Origin: Diplonema papillatum
Lineage: Eukaryota; Euglenozoa; Diplonemea; Diplonemida; Diplonemidae
Direction: 5' to 3'
Length of the DNA stretch: 64,000 bases
NCBI GenBank assembly: GCA_030068145.1
Contig: JAPJBO010000132.1
Span: forward strand, 124,001-188,000
The number at the start of each line of letters is the position of its first letter. Position 1 is the stretch's first letter. The position numbers were made by a program, and so were the translations under genes. Below, in pieces: positions 1 through 11,700 of the stretch. The notes below the pieces were generated by a model. The model was given only the letters and a program-made list of their open reading frames with translations, was not told the DNA's origin and searched no databases.

Positions 1-206
1 CTGACGTTCATGAGCTCACGTTCAGTTGAGGTTCAACAAGTATGCTCTCAAAGGCAAGCTACTGGAAAGCAAAAGCACAAAATGGTTGGAGTTGCCGCTC
101 TGGAAAGCAGGTGAACAGCGACTTTTACCGGCTTCTCTTTTTGAATACTGTGTGAGCTTCTTCCCGCAGGAGAGGTGCGGATCGGCTGAGTAGATGATCA
201 CAATGA

Positions 207-2700
207 TCATACGGCACTGGGGGACACTACCCGGGGAGGCGGGCACGACCCTTCACTGGGTGCTTGCGTGCGGGGGTTAACCTCATAATGTTCGGTGCAC
301 GGGAACGTGCGGGGAGTGCGAAAAGGGAGAATGAGCGTGGCGGGTGGCGCGTTTTCGGTCTGCTCGACGCAAGACATGATCTTGTTCAGGTACGCGTTGT
401 CGCCTCCGCGGATCTCGTCAGAAAGGGCTGCAGTGAGCTCGTAGAGGGTCTTGAAGTCGGACTCCAAGAACGCAATGGCCAGCTGGTTGACCTGGGAAGA
501 CTTCTTCATTGTGTCCGACTCGACGACGTACATCCACTCTTCTCCTATAGCCCCCGTGTTCGCCCCCAATACCTCCCACAAAATGAGGGGCTCGGTGGTG
601 CCCCGTTTGGGGAATAAGACACGCTCGAGTACAACCGACGTGTAGTGCGATGCTGCTACGTCACGCTGCACCCGAGAGTCGATCAAAACCTTGATGTCCC
701 AATCCTTCGCTGCCCTGGTAAGCTCGTGCGCGAGCGTGAAGACGGAACCGATGATGTTGTAACGAAGCAGGCTTTCAGTCCCCGTGTTGCCGCAAACGGC
801 ATCCCCGCTCGAAATGCCGATGTGGACCCGATGCTTGAACTCCCCGACAGAGGATTCGATGGTAGTAGCCGCAGCCACGGCTAAAGCACGCTGGCTCACA
901 CAATTCCGGGACGCATTCCATGACGCGGTGATGTGATCTCCCATGAAGCTCTCGACGATGCCCTTCGATTCGTTCACGGTGCGCAGCGAGACGCTGAGCA
1001 GAATGCGCTGCATGTCCTCAAAAGCCGCGGGCCTCGTCGTCTTCGAGAAGAGGCCAAGCGAATTCTTGACGTCAAGGGTGAGGATGGTAACGGACTTCCT
1101 CGTCAGCTCGACGCCCGTACGGGCCGACTTGCCGGGCAGCAGCGCAAACGAGTGGGCCGTCTGGTCGCTCGAGAGGTGAGTTGTCGCGGGGGATTTGACG
1201 GCGCCCGAGACGTAAGTAAGAGGAGGGGACTTGAACATCACAGACGGCGACCTCAGCTGGGCATGGCTCTTGTTGTTCACCGGGAGGCTTGCATGCGTGC
1301 GGTTGTACGCGAGGCAGATGCTGTTCGGAGTGGCACGGGGGGAGAGTCGAGGCGACACCGAAAAAGCAGAGGAGAGTGCCTCCTCCTTGTAGGTCGCACA
1401 GTCATCGTCGGTGCCTCGAACATGTGGGAGGCAGGACTGCGGAAGAAACGGTTCGTACATCCTCAGGTTGCTCAGGAGCTGCGAGAGCGCTGCGTGGAAC
1501 TCAGGAGGGACGGTGTCAATGTTTTCCTGCAGGCACGTCTGCGCCTCGTTCAGGTCGAACTCTGCCAGCAGCTCCGAAATGCGCCGGGCAGCGGCGACAC
1601 TGCCCTTCATGATCTCCTGCTCTTCCAACACTTGGTCGGCGAAGCCGCGAGTGAAAAAAAAGTCGAGGATGAACACCAGCACCGTCACCGAGAACTCGGT
1701 GGCGCTCTTCGTGAAGCCCAAAGCGCACGGCGGGTGCTCGCAGCTGCAGGGCCGTACACGGTATTCCCTGCAAGATTGTGGTAGTGCCATGGCAGCAGGC
1801 TACAGGTACTGATTCTCTACTCTGATAACCCCGCGGCGATGTTGGCAAGTTGGTAGGTCGAGTGGCCAATTCTTTTGACATTCGTTTTGTAGGCGTGGAA
1901 AAATGCAAGCTCAATTTTCCAGTAGCCGGACTCGGCGCAAAGAATACGTGATCGTGTACCCGGGGTGGAGTGGTCGCCTCGGCATTCATTTATGTCCAAA
2001 ATGCGATTGAAGACTGCCTGAACGGTGCTTGACACTTTGAAATATCGCGGTGGTAGACAGTGGACTGGGTACATGGCTACCTTACTCTTTAATAGACTAA
2101 AGCCTGGTCCTTGGCGGTCGCGCGTTGTCACTCCGATCCCGGATTCCTTACTACCTGTGTTGACTGGTTGAGAATCCATAAATAGAAGTTGGGGTACCTG
2201 TCGTACGTACCCGGCATGTCAAACCAGCCAAAGCGGAATCCACCCTCCAGCGACATCGATAGAAGCCAAGCAATGCAGACAACGAGGATAATGTGCGAAT
2301 ACATCGACTGCAGCCTGCAAACGATTATGACGTCCAACAGAAGCACCATGAGCGCCCACGGCCTGTAGTTGTTTGAAGACGCGCCGAGGAAGTCAAGCAT
2401 GAACACCGTCAGCGTGCTGCCGAAGAGCAGCACAATGACGACCCTGTTAGTGACCTTCTTGTGAATGAATATGTGAACGAGTGCCGCGACCGAGATGAAG
2501 CCTTGCCACAGAGACGTGAAGAAGTAAAGGTCATAGTTGCCGAGGCGCGTGGCGCAAATGAATATGGCGGGAATCAACATGATAATCAGTGTTGGCAACA
2601 GTAGCATCTTCCGCAGGCGCTGAACCTCGTCATCGCTGGGATCTTCTAAGTGCTTGTAGAGAGGCTTCAGGCAGACCGCTGCCGAGCATTCAAGCCGCAT
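207..2700 (-). CDS. Six-TM membrane protein with class III nucleotide cyclase-like domain (two exons)
   Basis: I read two exons, 2700-2155 and 1799-207, giving about 712 residues. The donor is CAG|GTAGTAAG and the acceptor CTGTAG|CCTGCTG; both are phase 0, so the intron is 1800-2154. Residues 1-182 hold five hydrophobic segments and a sixth lies at about 219-235. A charged helical linker follows (AARRISELLAEFDL, then YEPFLPQSCLP), a feature I associate with protist receptor-like cyclases. Residues 418-585 resemble a class III adenylate/guanylate cyclase. The first metal Asp (TLDV, about residue 425) and the loop Gly-Asp (FMGD, about 470) are present. The transition-state Asn and Arg, expected in the helix after IIGS, read Thr and Glu in FTLAHEL. 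Activity is therefore doubtful, and it could be a pseudo-cyclase or a regulatory partner. Likely location is a membrane with the cyclase fold in the cytosol. Confidence 0.75.
1800..2154 (-). other. Intron of the cyclase-like gene
   Basis: This 355-nt spliceosomal intron joins the membrane exon to the cyclase exon. GT (2154-2153) and AG (1801-1800) fit, and removing it keeps the frame in phase 0. An in-frame ATG lies 9 nt inside exon 2, so the second exon could be mistaken for a separate gene. Confidence 0.7.
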
Positions 2701-4180
2701 TTGGCAGAGGATTGCTTTGGGTTTCGGGGGTTATCCTATTTATTCTTCTCATATGCCAGGGACTCGTCCAGGATCCTGCTGCCAGAGGCTAGCCGCAACG
2801 CACAAATATGCGTAGTTTTGTTTATTCTTTGACTTGTTTGATGTCAACAACATATTGTGGTTGAGGTGTCATTCAGATGTAGATCTAAAGCCGCCCACGT
2901 CAAATTTTGTTAAGCATTGAGTTCTTTTAAGTACATGAACCACATGGATTAGCATGCACTTTCTTGTAGCCCAGCTTACTTTATGACGTCGTCACCTGCC
3001 ATTGCGTAGTCAAGATCGATTACATGTGGAGTTAGCGGGGCTGGTCTTCTTGTAAATCCGACTCGGCTAAGATCAAGCAGGCACGCTCAATTCTCACTTC
3101 CGAGGGCATCGATGTGCCTGAGGAGGCCGTTTGTTGAGCATTGAGTTCTGTAGAGTGCAAGTGCCAGCACTAGTTAGCAGTGAGTTCTTTTGGAATACAT
3201 GAACCAAAAGATGTTGTTAAGCCGCGGCTGCTAAAACTTGCCGTGACACGTATTTGATGCCAGGTGAAGGAGAAGGGAACGTCAGCGATGCCCCGAGCCA
3301 GCCCTTGACTCCTGATAGCACCCCTCTGCGCCGCCTACTTCCCCAACAACGGGGGCCGCATGTGCAAACAGTTTCTTGTGACCACTGAATGACTACGAAC
3401 CAAGTCTCCCCCGCGGTGCCACCTCGTCTACTGCGCGCTGTTTTCCAAAGTGAAGTGGCACGCTGAAGGAATCACCAATGCGCATTGGTTCCAAATGCGA
3501 GGGAACATTTGCATGCAGGAGGTGCGTTAGCATGAAGGAGCAAAAGACAAGAGAAAAGAAGCGCAAACAGAACCCCCGCACATTTCTGACGGCTACTAGC
3601 TTTTCATTCGCAAACACACGGGTGGGACAAGCTACCACAACGGATAAAGAGAGCCCAGAACCTCAGCATTTCTTTTAAAAGGCGGTAGCTCTGTCATAAA
3701 GGAATGCAAACAAGTAAAGAGACAGCAGATTCTACCCCTTCCACCACACAGAAAACTCGAGCGAAACATTTTTTGGTGGACATTTCTTTCGGGTCTTTCA
3801 GAACCGGTTGACGGGCTTGAAAACCTGCAGGTATTCAACCCCGTCTCGTAGGAAACTTGCTCCTCGTTTGTTTGTAATATCTTGCCCAACGCATCGGTTG
3901 CCGGTGGATTGAGGCTCTCGGTTGACCGCAGAGGCTTGGGGCCGCGTGACGATGTTGGTGCTCACTACGGCAAGGGGCAAGCACAATCTGATTTGTTCTT
4001 CGCTTACACCGTGTGTTGTTTTCTCACTCAGGACCTTGCGTTTGTGTGATTTGTCATGTAGGAGGTACCTCACGTCTGTTCAACACGTGGTTCGGTAGCT
4101 ACAGCAGTTGGGATCCCTTCGGTTCTTCGCATCGGGCAGCATCGTCGAGCAGTTCCTTTCAAGCTGGCGCTTATGTAAAA
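2701..4180. other. Gene-free interval with dispersed repeat pieces
   Basis: I see no convincing coding region. Two partial copies of a dispersed repeat lie at about 2917-2970 and 3180-3250. A single fuller copy sits at 25613-25695, where the two halves are adjacent. Short open frames near 3.4-3.9 kb have no recognisable motif. Confidence 0.5.
2917..3250 (+). repeat. Dispersed repeat, two split halves
   Basis: The stretch at 2917-2970 (tgagttcttttaagtacat and on) matches 25613-25660. The stretch at 3212-3250, ending in ccgtgacac, matches 25660-25693. About 240 bases separate the halves here but not at the second locus. That suggests an insertion here or a deletion there. Confidence 0.6.
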
Positions 4181-4488
4181 GCAAGAAGAAGAAAAGAAGA
4201 AAAAGGCCGCTCCTGGTTCAGGAACGTGACGGTCAACCACAGCTTGCAAAGCTTGAGTCGGAGGCAGCACAGTGCCACAACCCCGTCCGCTCTGCTCTGT
4301 GGCTGACCGTCTCGACGAGCTTGTGTTCAGCGCGAGCGCCAAGCCCCAAGGTGCGCCAAGCCTTGATGCTTTAGTTTGGTTTGGGAAATCGGTAGCCACT
4401 TGACCCGTAGGCCCGTGGCTCTGCAGTACCGCCGAACACGTGAAGCTTGGCTCCCGTGTAGCAGGCTTTCCCTGGTACCTATGTAAAA
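4180..4488 (+). repeat. Dispersed repeat of about 300 bp, copy 1
   Basis: This stretch is close to the reverse complement of 28596-28872; shared landmarks include ccaagccccaaggtgcgcca and a ccctggtacc end. The copies are of similar length and differ by scattered substitutions and small indels. Open frames cross it in both orientations but show no known motif, so I treat it as an interspersed element of unknown class. Confidence 0.7.
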
Positions 4489-5730
4489 GCAAAAAGAAAG
4501 TAAAGCCTGTCGCTTCTGCCTTCGGGTGGGTGAACTTCCGAACGACGTGCTAAATCTTGAAAGTACTGGCATCCGGGGTCAAGAAAAAAGCTAAAAGAAG
4601 ACTTCGTGATACCCATGAAGCTGCTATTTAAGAGGTTGTGTGGATGGGTTTGGTGGTCGGAAGTGCATATTCCAATGGCACCGTCTTAAGTCGTACAACC
4701 CTAAAACGGTACGGTAGAGGGGCGGCCCGACGGGACGGTTGGGGCGATTTTTCGAGACTGGGGGTCCTATGAACATGCAATGTGAATGGCCTCTATTCTA
4801 GCCGTTTGGTTTTTGGACTATAGATAATAGTGCGGAGCAAGCTTTTTTTTCCCCTGCCAAAATGCATAGGGGTGGCAGAGTGAGCGGGCGTCGGCCTTCT
4901 CAGGCCGAACGTTGGTTCACTGGAACTTAGCTTCGCCCGAACTTTGCTTCACCCGAACTTTGCTTCGCCCGAACTCAAACTTTGGTTCACCAGAAATTTG
5001 CATCACCCAAACTTAGCTGCGCCCGAACTTTACTGTTTCCCGAACTTTAACAGCCCAGTCTCGCCCCGCACCGCCTTTAGCCGAGCGCACGTACTGTTTG
5101 CGCGTACGTGTGTAAACCCTGTTTTGAGTGATTTAGCAAGCACGCTGCCATCCGACACTTTTTGATACACACAAGCAAGTTTGTTATCTTAAAAAAACGT
5201 TCTCGAGTCTCGTATAAGCGTGTCCAAAGGGTGGTTCGTGACAGAACAAAAACCCCCGGGGAAAGTACCGAGAATACATGTGGTATGCTTTTCTGCAGAG
5301 TCCAATTCTACACTCGATAACATGCCTCGCGAAATGCCTAGAATATGCAAACTCTCTCTCACAACCCGTTCCAGGCTGTCAGGTTGATTGGGTGGAAAGC
5401 AGCACGTGGTGTGAATTGCCGCAAACCAAATGTATCATGTTCGTTCCTTAGGGCCAGGGGCCAGGACTTCAGCTCGTGGCACTGGACAAGTCGTCAGCAA
5501 CCCGAGAAGACCTGCTCCCCGGATCCCGTGGACGAAACGACCAAGTGCACTTTGTTTGATGCATTTTTTTCAAATCCGAGATAGAGGCGATGTGGTGGTA
5601 GTGCCAGTAGGCTCGGTAACATTGGACCCGACGAGGCGATGTTAAACGGCATAGTAGCAGTTTGCTCCAAAGACAGCTGGAATGACGCCAAACCCGTGTA
5701 CCCTCAGGACGTAGCCTTCTTACGCCCGCC
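4489..5730. other. Gene-free interval
   Basis: Apart from the short tandem array at 4906-5060 I find no coding signal, RNA gene or element here. Confidence 0.45.
4906..5060 (+). repeat. Degenerate tandem repeat of about 17-18 bp
   Basis: About eight variable copies of a unit like ttcgcccgaactttgc follow one another, with variants ttcacccgaactttgc and tgcgcccgaactttac. Copies have diverged and contain indels, so the array looks old. Confidence 0.65.
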
Positions 5731-5732
5731 GT

Positions 5733-5797
5733 AGCAGTGCGAAGAGAAGTGAGGAGACCGGAAACTCCCCGGAGAGATGGTCCCTGCACTCTAACTC

Positions 5798-5833
<36 letters not shown>

Positions 5834-6646
5834 TTTTTTGTCGTCCAGCCGCAAAACGTGGACGGTGTGTGAATCCCGGCATTGCCGGCGCACCCAGGCA
5901 GCGTAAAGAGCATACACCCTGACGCCACTTCCCGGGGAAGGCTGAGGCCCCCGTGTCAGCAAAGCTTAGGTCGTTGATGGCTCGTGTTAAATATCCTATC
6001 TGCAACCCTTTTTCGGCAAACGTTTCCCCAGGCAGCTTGGATCGCGTGTAGGCCTCAAAATCCAAAGCGAGTTCCACGCCGGTCGTAGGGAGAGGGGGGG
6101 TGTTGACCCAACGTAGATTCCTTAGCCAGTAGACTAGCGTCGCCGCGAAGCGCGTCCCGATCTGCTTCGTGAGGAGCTCACGGCTGTCCCTTGCCAGCTC
6201 AACGTCATATCTCCCTGCCGCGGCGGAGGCAAGCTCCCAGGGGCGCGTCGTCGCGATATTACGCTGCGCTTGCGCCATCTCGATGGAGATGGTCCCGATC
6301 AGCTTCTGGACCCTCTCCACGAGTACCGGCGGGGTTCCGATGGGGGGAATCCCCCGTGTGCTCAGGCATAGGGGCATATTCTGTGCCGCCACTCCTGCGA
6401 CGTCGAGTCGGCAACGTAGATTGACCCACCTGCCCCCCGGTCCCGGGCATTCCCAGAAATAGTGCAGCAGGGTCCCCGGCGTCCCACCGTCGCAGAACTC
6501 GCATACGCCGTCACCCGTTCCCCATTTTCTGTTGCACCACTCGCGAGAGTACACCGCTCCTGCGATGCATTTGCGGATTGCAAAGCTGAGCCTGTCCTCC
6601 GTCGCGCGGTTCTGCCACAGTCTGTTCAGCAGGCGCAAAAAAAAAA

Positions 6647-6696
<50 letters not shown>

Positions 6697-6832
6697 GAGT
6701 TAGAGTGCAGGGACCATCTCTCAAAGGCGCAAAAAAAAAAAAAGGGAGAGAAAGAGAGACGAAGTAGAATGCAGGGACCATCTCTCCGGGGAGAATCCGC
6801 TACTGTCTCGTACTACTACGGCGGGCGTAAGA
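5733..6832. repeat. Inverted repeat pair around a LINE fragment
   Basis: The minus strand of 5733-5840 and the plus strand of 6640-6832 share an A-run, a (GA)n tract, then gagtgcagggaccatctctc and a final ctacggcgggcgtaag. The right arm holds the GA-tract-plus-tail module twice (about 6637-6722 and 6731-6832). The arms look like 3' tails of one retroposon family inserted in opposite orientations. Confidence 0.65.
5840..6638 (-). mobile_element. LINE ORF2 3' fragment with zinc-knuckle
   Basis: An open frame on the minus strand, beginning right after an A-run, encodes the C-terminal part of a non-LTR retrotransposon ORF2. It has the RT zinc-binding pattern C-x2-C-x9-H-x4-C (CEFCDGG...LLHYFWEC) seen in plant-type and Tad/I-like LINEs. 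The frame then runs into (GA)n, giving an Arg-Glu tract that is not real protein. No endonuclease or polymerase core is present, so this is a 5'-truncated copy. It is not the same family as the intact LINE at 51-56 kb as far as I can see. Confidence 0.7.
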
Positions 6833-6951
6833 CGTTTCGTTGTAGACGCGGTGCGAGCCGCGGCCCTGTCATTGAAGATGATTGCGTCGATGGTGGTGCA
6901 GCCGGGGGCGTTTTGACTGACGGCCTGGCATTTGGCAATAATAAAAGGGCG

Positions 6952-8436
6952 TCAGTGCGGTTCCTCAACGGATCTAACCTTTGCGACCAGGCCCTGCAAC
7001 TTGGCCACAGCAGTGGTTGCGCACGTCGAGACGCAGGCCATACGCGATATGGAAAGCTCGTCGTAGTGCAAATCCGCGAGAGATGCGATGTTGTGGTAGT
7101 GCCGGTTGTTACGGCCCCGGTCGGCACCAAAGAACTCAAGCACCGCCGAGTGCCGCCGCAGGTAAACGATCCACATGAGGCCGGCCCCGTGCATGCCGAA
7201 GACCACGTCAGTATTGTCCATTAGCCGCACAACATCTAGAAGCTTCATTTGCGCGAAGTCAATCGAAGTGATCTCCGTCTGGGGCAACGACGACCGCATC
7301 GTATCCAAGAACTTGTCTTCGTCCATCAGCATGCGTGTAGGCACAGCGTGCTGGCCGTCGCTCCGAAGAAACGGCCGCCGTGAAGACCAAACTATCTTCA
7401 GATCTGTTTTCGGGACCCGCGGCTTTAAGATGTCCTGCGCGTAAATCTCGCCCAGCAGCTGCCGCTTCATCCAATCAGCGAACTCGTGGATCAACGAACT
7501 CTTGCAGTGGTGGTCACTGCCGCGACCGTGCAGCGGAGTGTGAAGGCCCGAATTCGTCACGAGCAACGACGTTCCCGACGACTGCCCTCGAATCATCTTC
7601 CTGAAGAGCACAGGCCGCTTCTCCTTAAGTGCGACGAGGTACTCAGGGTATCCAGGCCGCCCGGCCGCCGCAAATACGCTCCAGACTTCGTGGTCGAACC
7701 CGCCCACCGTTTGGCTGTCGTAAAGGACTATGCGAAGCTCTTTCGGGTCTACCCCAAACATGCGCACGGTGTAGTATGCGTTGACGTACGCATGGTGGGC
7801 TTCAAACGGGTTTGAATTGTCGAAACGGCCCGATTCGTACACGGTCTCATTCACGATCATAACCTGCGAAGGATCGCCGTGGTATTCCCGCTTGTCGCAG
7901 TCCGTGAGGAACTTCGTGTCGGCCAGCGATGTTTTGATGACGTTTTCGTAGACAAAGACCTCCGGTTTGTACTCCAAGTCGGGGTGGGCGTACGCTTTTG
8001 CCACGACCGGCCAGTCCTTTCCATCGAATTGAAGGGTGTAGTCGCAGAGGGTCCGTTCTTGTTTCAGCCAGTTGTCGAGGAGAACATGCGATACGTATTT
8101 TTTGCACTGCGCATCGACCAGGGTCTCGTGCTCCCCCGGAGTGACTAAATACGGTGCTATCCCTGGAGCGGATAGATTAGTGGTGGGTGCGGCCGGGTAC
8201 GAGTGCACCGGTACGGGTGCGGTGGGTACGGGTGCGGTGGGTACGGGTGCGGTGGGTACGGGTGGCGTCACCGTTACTGGTGGAGTGGAGGCGGACAGAT
8301 GGGGAGCCTGCGATTGGGCGTCGGGTTGGTGGGTTTTAACTACGCGCGTGTTGCTTCTCCCCTTGTTCTCGCTGCTCACGAAGTACCCTAGGCAGAAAAA
8401 GCAGATCCCAAAGGCAACCAGCCCGACTGGACGCAT
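6952..8436 (-). CDS. GT61-family glycosyltransferase, type II membrane protein
   Basis: This single open exon of 494 residues has a short basic start, one hydrophobic anchor at about residues 4-22, and a Pro/Thr/Ala stem. The stem contains about three and a half copies of PVPTA (residues 60-77). A globular domain follows, from about 115 to 480. The signature of glycosyltransferase family 61 (DUF563) is clear: DVVRLMDNTDVVFGMHGAGL at about 401-420, then an aliphatic stretch and a Glu-Phe-Phe. An upstream SSRRPFLRS segment fits the family. GT61 enzymes add xylose, arabinose or GlcNAc in the ER or Golgi; the substrate here cannot be told. The anchor and stem suggest a Golgi lumen enzyme. The start at 8436 is chosen because it directly precedes the anchor. 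Confidence 0.85.
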   Translation of the reverse strand: MRPVGLVAFGICFFCLGYFVSSENKGRSNTRVVKTHQPDAQSQAPHLSASTPPVTVTPPVPTAPVPTAPVPTAPVPVHSYPAAPTTNLSAPGIAPYLVTPGEHETLVDAQCKKYVSHVLLDNWLKQERTLCDYTLQFDGKDWPVVAKAYAHPDLEYKPEVFVYENVIKTSLADTKFLTDCDKREYHGDPSQVMIVNETVYESGRFDNSNPFEAHHAYVNAYYTVRMFGVDPKELRIVLYDSQTVGGFDHEVWSVFAAAGRPGYPEYLVALKEKRPVLFRKMIRGQSSGTSLLVTNSGLHTPLHGRGSDHHCKSSLIHEFADWMKRQLLGEIYAQDILKPRVPKTDLKIVWSSRRPFLRSDGQHAVPTRMLMDEDKFLDTMRSSLPQTEITSIDFAQMKLLDVVRLMDNTDVVFGMHGAGLMWIVYLRRHSAVLEFFGADRGRNNRHYHNIASLADLHYDELSISRMACVSTCATTAVAKLQGLVAKVRSVEEPH

Positions 8437-8754
8437 TTTTCTTCAGCCCGTTCTTTGTTCCTGTCGTGCTGTTCTTTCTTGAGTTGAGGTTTGAAGAGAA
8501 TGTGCTCCCGGCAGTGGTAAAGGTTTGGAACACTATGAAGGGAACGATGACCTTCATCAGACTCAGTGTGCACAATTTGGCAAACGCTTTCGAGGGACTG
8601 AAAGGCTCAAAAGTTATATTTGTTACTCACGTAGGCCCCACCCCTCCTTCCGTAGTTCTCTCCCACAAAGCTCATTCGGCGAGCCTTGCGTGCTTTCGGC
8701 GTCCCATATAATTTGTTCCATAGTTTAATCTGAGACTTCTGCGCGTTTCCGCCA
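8437..8754. other. Upstream region of the GT61 gene
   Basis: This probable promoter and 5' leader of the minus-strand GT61 gene ends at the first degenerate satellite copies. No element that I can name is visible. Confidence 0.4.
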
Positions 8755-11700
8755 GCAACTGCTGGATACCTGCTGCGGTCGCTCTCTCTACACTGGATAC
8801 CAGCTGCTGTCGCTCACTCTGCACTGGATACCAGCTTATGTCGCTCACTCTGCACTGGATACCAGCTGATGTCGCTCACTCTGCACTGGATACCAGCTGA
8901 TGTCGCTCACTCTGCACTGGATACCAGCTGATGTCGCTCACTCTGCACTGGATACCAGCTGATGTCGCTCACTCTGCACTGGATACCAGCTGATGTCGCT
9001 CACTCTGCACTGGATACCAGCTGATGTCGCTCACTCTGCACTGGATACCAGCTGATGTCGCTCACTCTGCACTGGATACCAGCTGATGTCGCTCACTCTG
9101 CACTGGATACCAGCTGATGTCGCTCACTCTGCACTGGATACCAGCTGATGTCGCTCACTCTGCACTGGATACCAGCTGATGTCGCTCACTCTGCACTGGA
9201 TACCAGCTGATGTCGCTCACTCTGCACTGGATACCAGCTGATGTCGCTCACTCTGCACTGGATACCAGCTGATGTCGCTCACTCTGCACTGGATACCAGC
9301 TGATGTCGCTCACTCTGCACTGGATACCAGCTGATGTCGCTCACTCTGCACTGGATATCAGCTGATGTCGCTCACTCTGCACTGGATACCAGCTGATGTC
9401 GCTCACTCTGCACTGGATACCAGCTGATGTCGCTCACTCTGCACTGGATACCAGCTGATGTCGCTCACTCTGCACTGGATACCAGCTGATGTCGCTCACT
9501 CTGCACTGGATACCAGCTGATGTCGCTCACTCTGCACTGGATACCAGCTGATGTCGCTCACTCTGCACTGGATACCAGCTGATGTCGCTCACTCTGCACT
9601 GGATACCAGCTGATGTCGCTCACTCTGCACTGGATACCAGCTGATGTCGCTCACTCTGCACTGGATACCAGCTGATGTCGCTCACTCTGCACTGGATACC
9701 AGCTGATGTCGCTCACTCTGCACTGGATACCAGCTGATGTCGCTCACTCTGCACTGGATACCAGCTGATGTCGCTCACTCTGCACTGGATACCAGCTGAT
9801 GTCGCTCACTCTGCACTGGATACCAGCTGATGTCGCTCACTCTGCACTGGATACCAGCTGATGTCGCTCACTCTGCACTGGATACCAGCTGATGTCGCTC
9901 ACTCTGCACTGGATACCAGCTGATGTCGCTCACTCTGCACTGGATACCAGCTGATGTCGCTCACTCTGCACTGGATACCAGCTGATGTCGCTCACTCTGC
10001 ACTGGATACCAGCTGATGTCGCTCACTCTGCACTGGATACCAGCTGATGTCGCTCACTCTGCACTGGATACCAGCTGATGTCGCTCACTCTGCACTGGAT
10101 ACCAGCTGATGTCGCTCACTCTGCACTGGATACCAGCTGATGTCGCTCACTCTGCACTGGATACCAGCTGATGTCGCTCACTCTGCACTGGATACCAGCT
10201 GATGTCGCTCACTCTGCACTGGATACCAGCTGATGTCGCTCACTCTGCACTGGATACCAGCTGATGTCGCTCACTCTGCACTGGATACCAGCTGATGTCG
10301 CTCACTCTGCACTGGATACCAGCTGATGTCGCTCACTCTGCACTGGATACCAGCTGATGTCGCTCACTCTGCACTGGATACCAGCTGATGTCGCTCACTC
10401 TGCACTGGATACCAGCTGATGTCGCTCACTCTGCACTGGATACCAGCTGATGTCGCTCACTCTGCACTGGATACCAGCTGATGTCGCTCACTCTGCACTG
10501 GATACCAGCTGATGTCGCTCACTCTGCACTGGATACCAGCTGATGTCGCTCACTCTGCACTGGATACCAGCTGATGTCGCTCACTCTGCACTGGATACCA
10601 GCTGATGTCGCTCACTCTGCACTGGATACCAGCTGATGTCGCTCACTCTGCACTGGATACCAGCTGATGTCGCTCACTCTGCACTGGATACCAGCTGATG
10701 TCGCTCACTCTGCACTGGATACCAGCTGATGTCGCTCACTCTGCACTGGATACCAGCTGATGTCGCTCACTCTGCACTGGATACCAGCTGATGTCGCTCA
10801 CTCTGCACTGGATACCAGCTGATGTCGCTCACTCTGCACTGGATACCAGCTGATGTCGCTCACTCTGCACTGGATACCAGCTGATGTCGCTCACTCTGCA
10901 CTGGATACCAGCTGATGTCGCTCACTCTGCACTGGATACCAGCTGATGTCGCTCACTCTGCACTGGATACCAGCTGATGTCGCTCACTCTGCACTGGATA
11001 CCAGCTGATGTCGCTCACTCTGCACTGGATACCAGCTGATGTCGCTCACTCTGCACTGGATACCAGCTGATGTCGCTCACTCTGCACTGGATACCAGCTG
11101 ATGTCGCTCACTCTGCACTGGATACCAGCTGATGTCGCTCACTCTGCACTGGATACCAGCTGATGTCGCTCACTCTGCACTGGATATCAGCTGATGTCGC
11201 TCACTCTGCACTGGATACCAGCTGATGTCGCTCACTCTGCACTGGATACCAGCTGATGTCGCTCACTCTGCACTGGATACCAGCTGATGTCGCTCACTCT
11301 GCACTGGATACCAGCTGATGTCGCTCACTCTGCACTGGATACCAGCTGATGTCGCTCACTCTGCACTGGATACCAGCTGATGTCGCTCACTCTGCACTGG
11401 ATACCAGCTGATGTCGCTCACTCTGCACTGGATACCAGCTGATGTCGCTCACTCTGCACTGGATACCAGCTGATGTCGCTCACTCTGCACTGGATACCAG
11501 CTGATGTCGCTCACTCTGCACTGGATACCAGCTGATGTCGCTCACTCTGCACTGGATACCAGCTGATGTCGCTCACTCTGCACTGGATACCAGCTGATGT
11601 CGCTCACTCTGCACTGGATACCAGCTGATGTCGCTCACTCTGCACTGGATACCAGCTGATGTCGCTCACTCTGCACTGGATACCAGCTGATGTCGCTCAC

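Noticed and set aside
6532-7224. Arg-Glu-rich plus frame
   Set aside because: Translation of an A-run and (GA)n, then the antisense of the GT61 gene.
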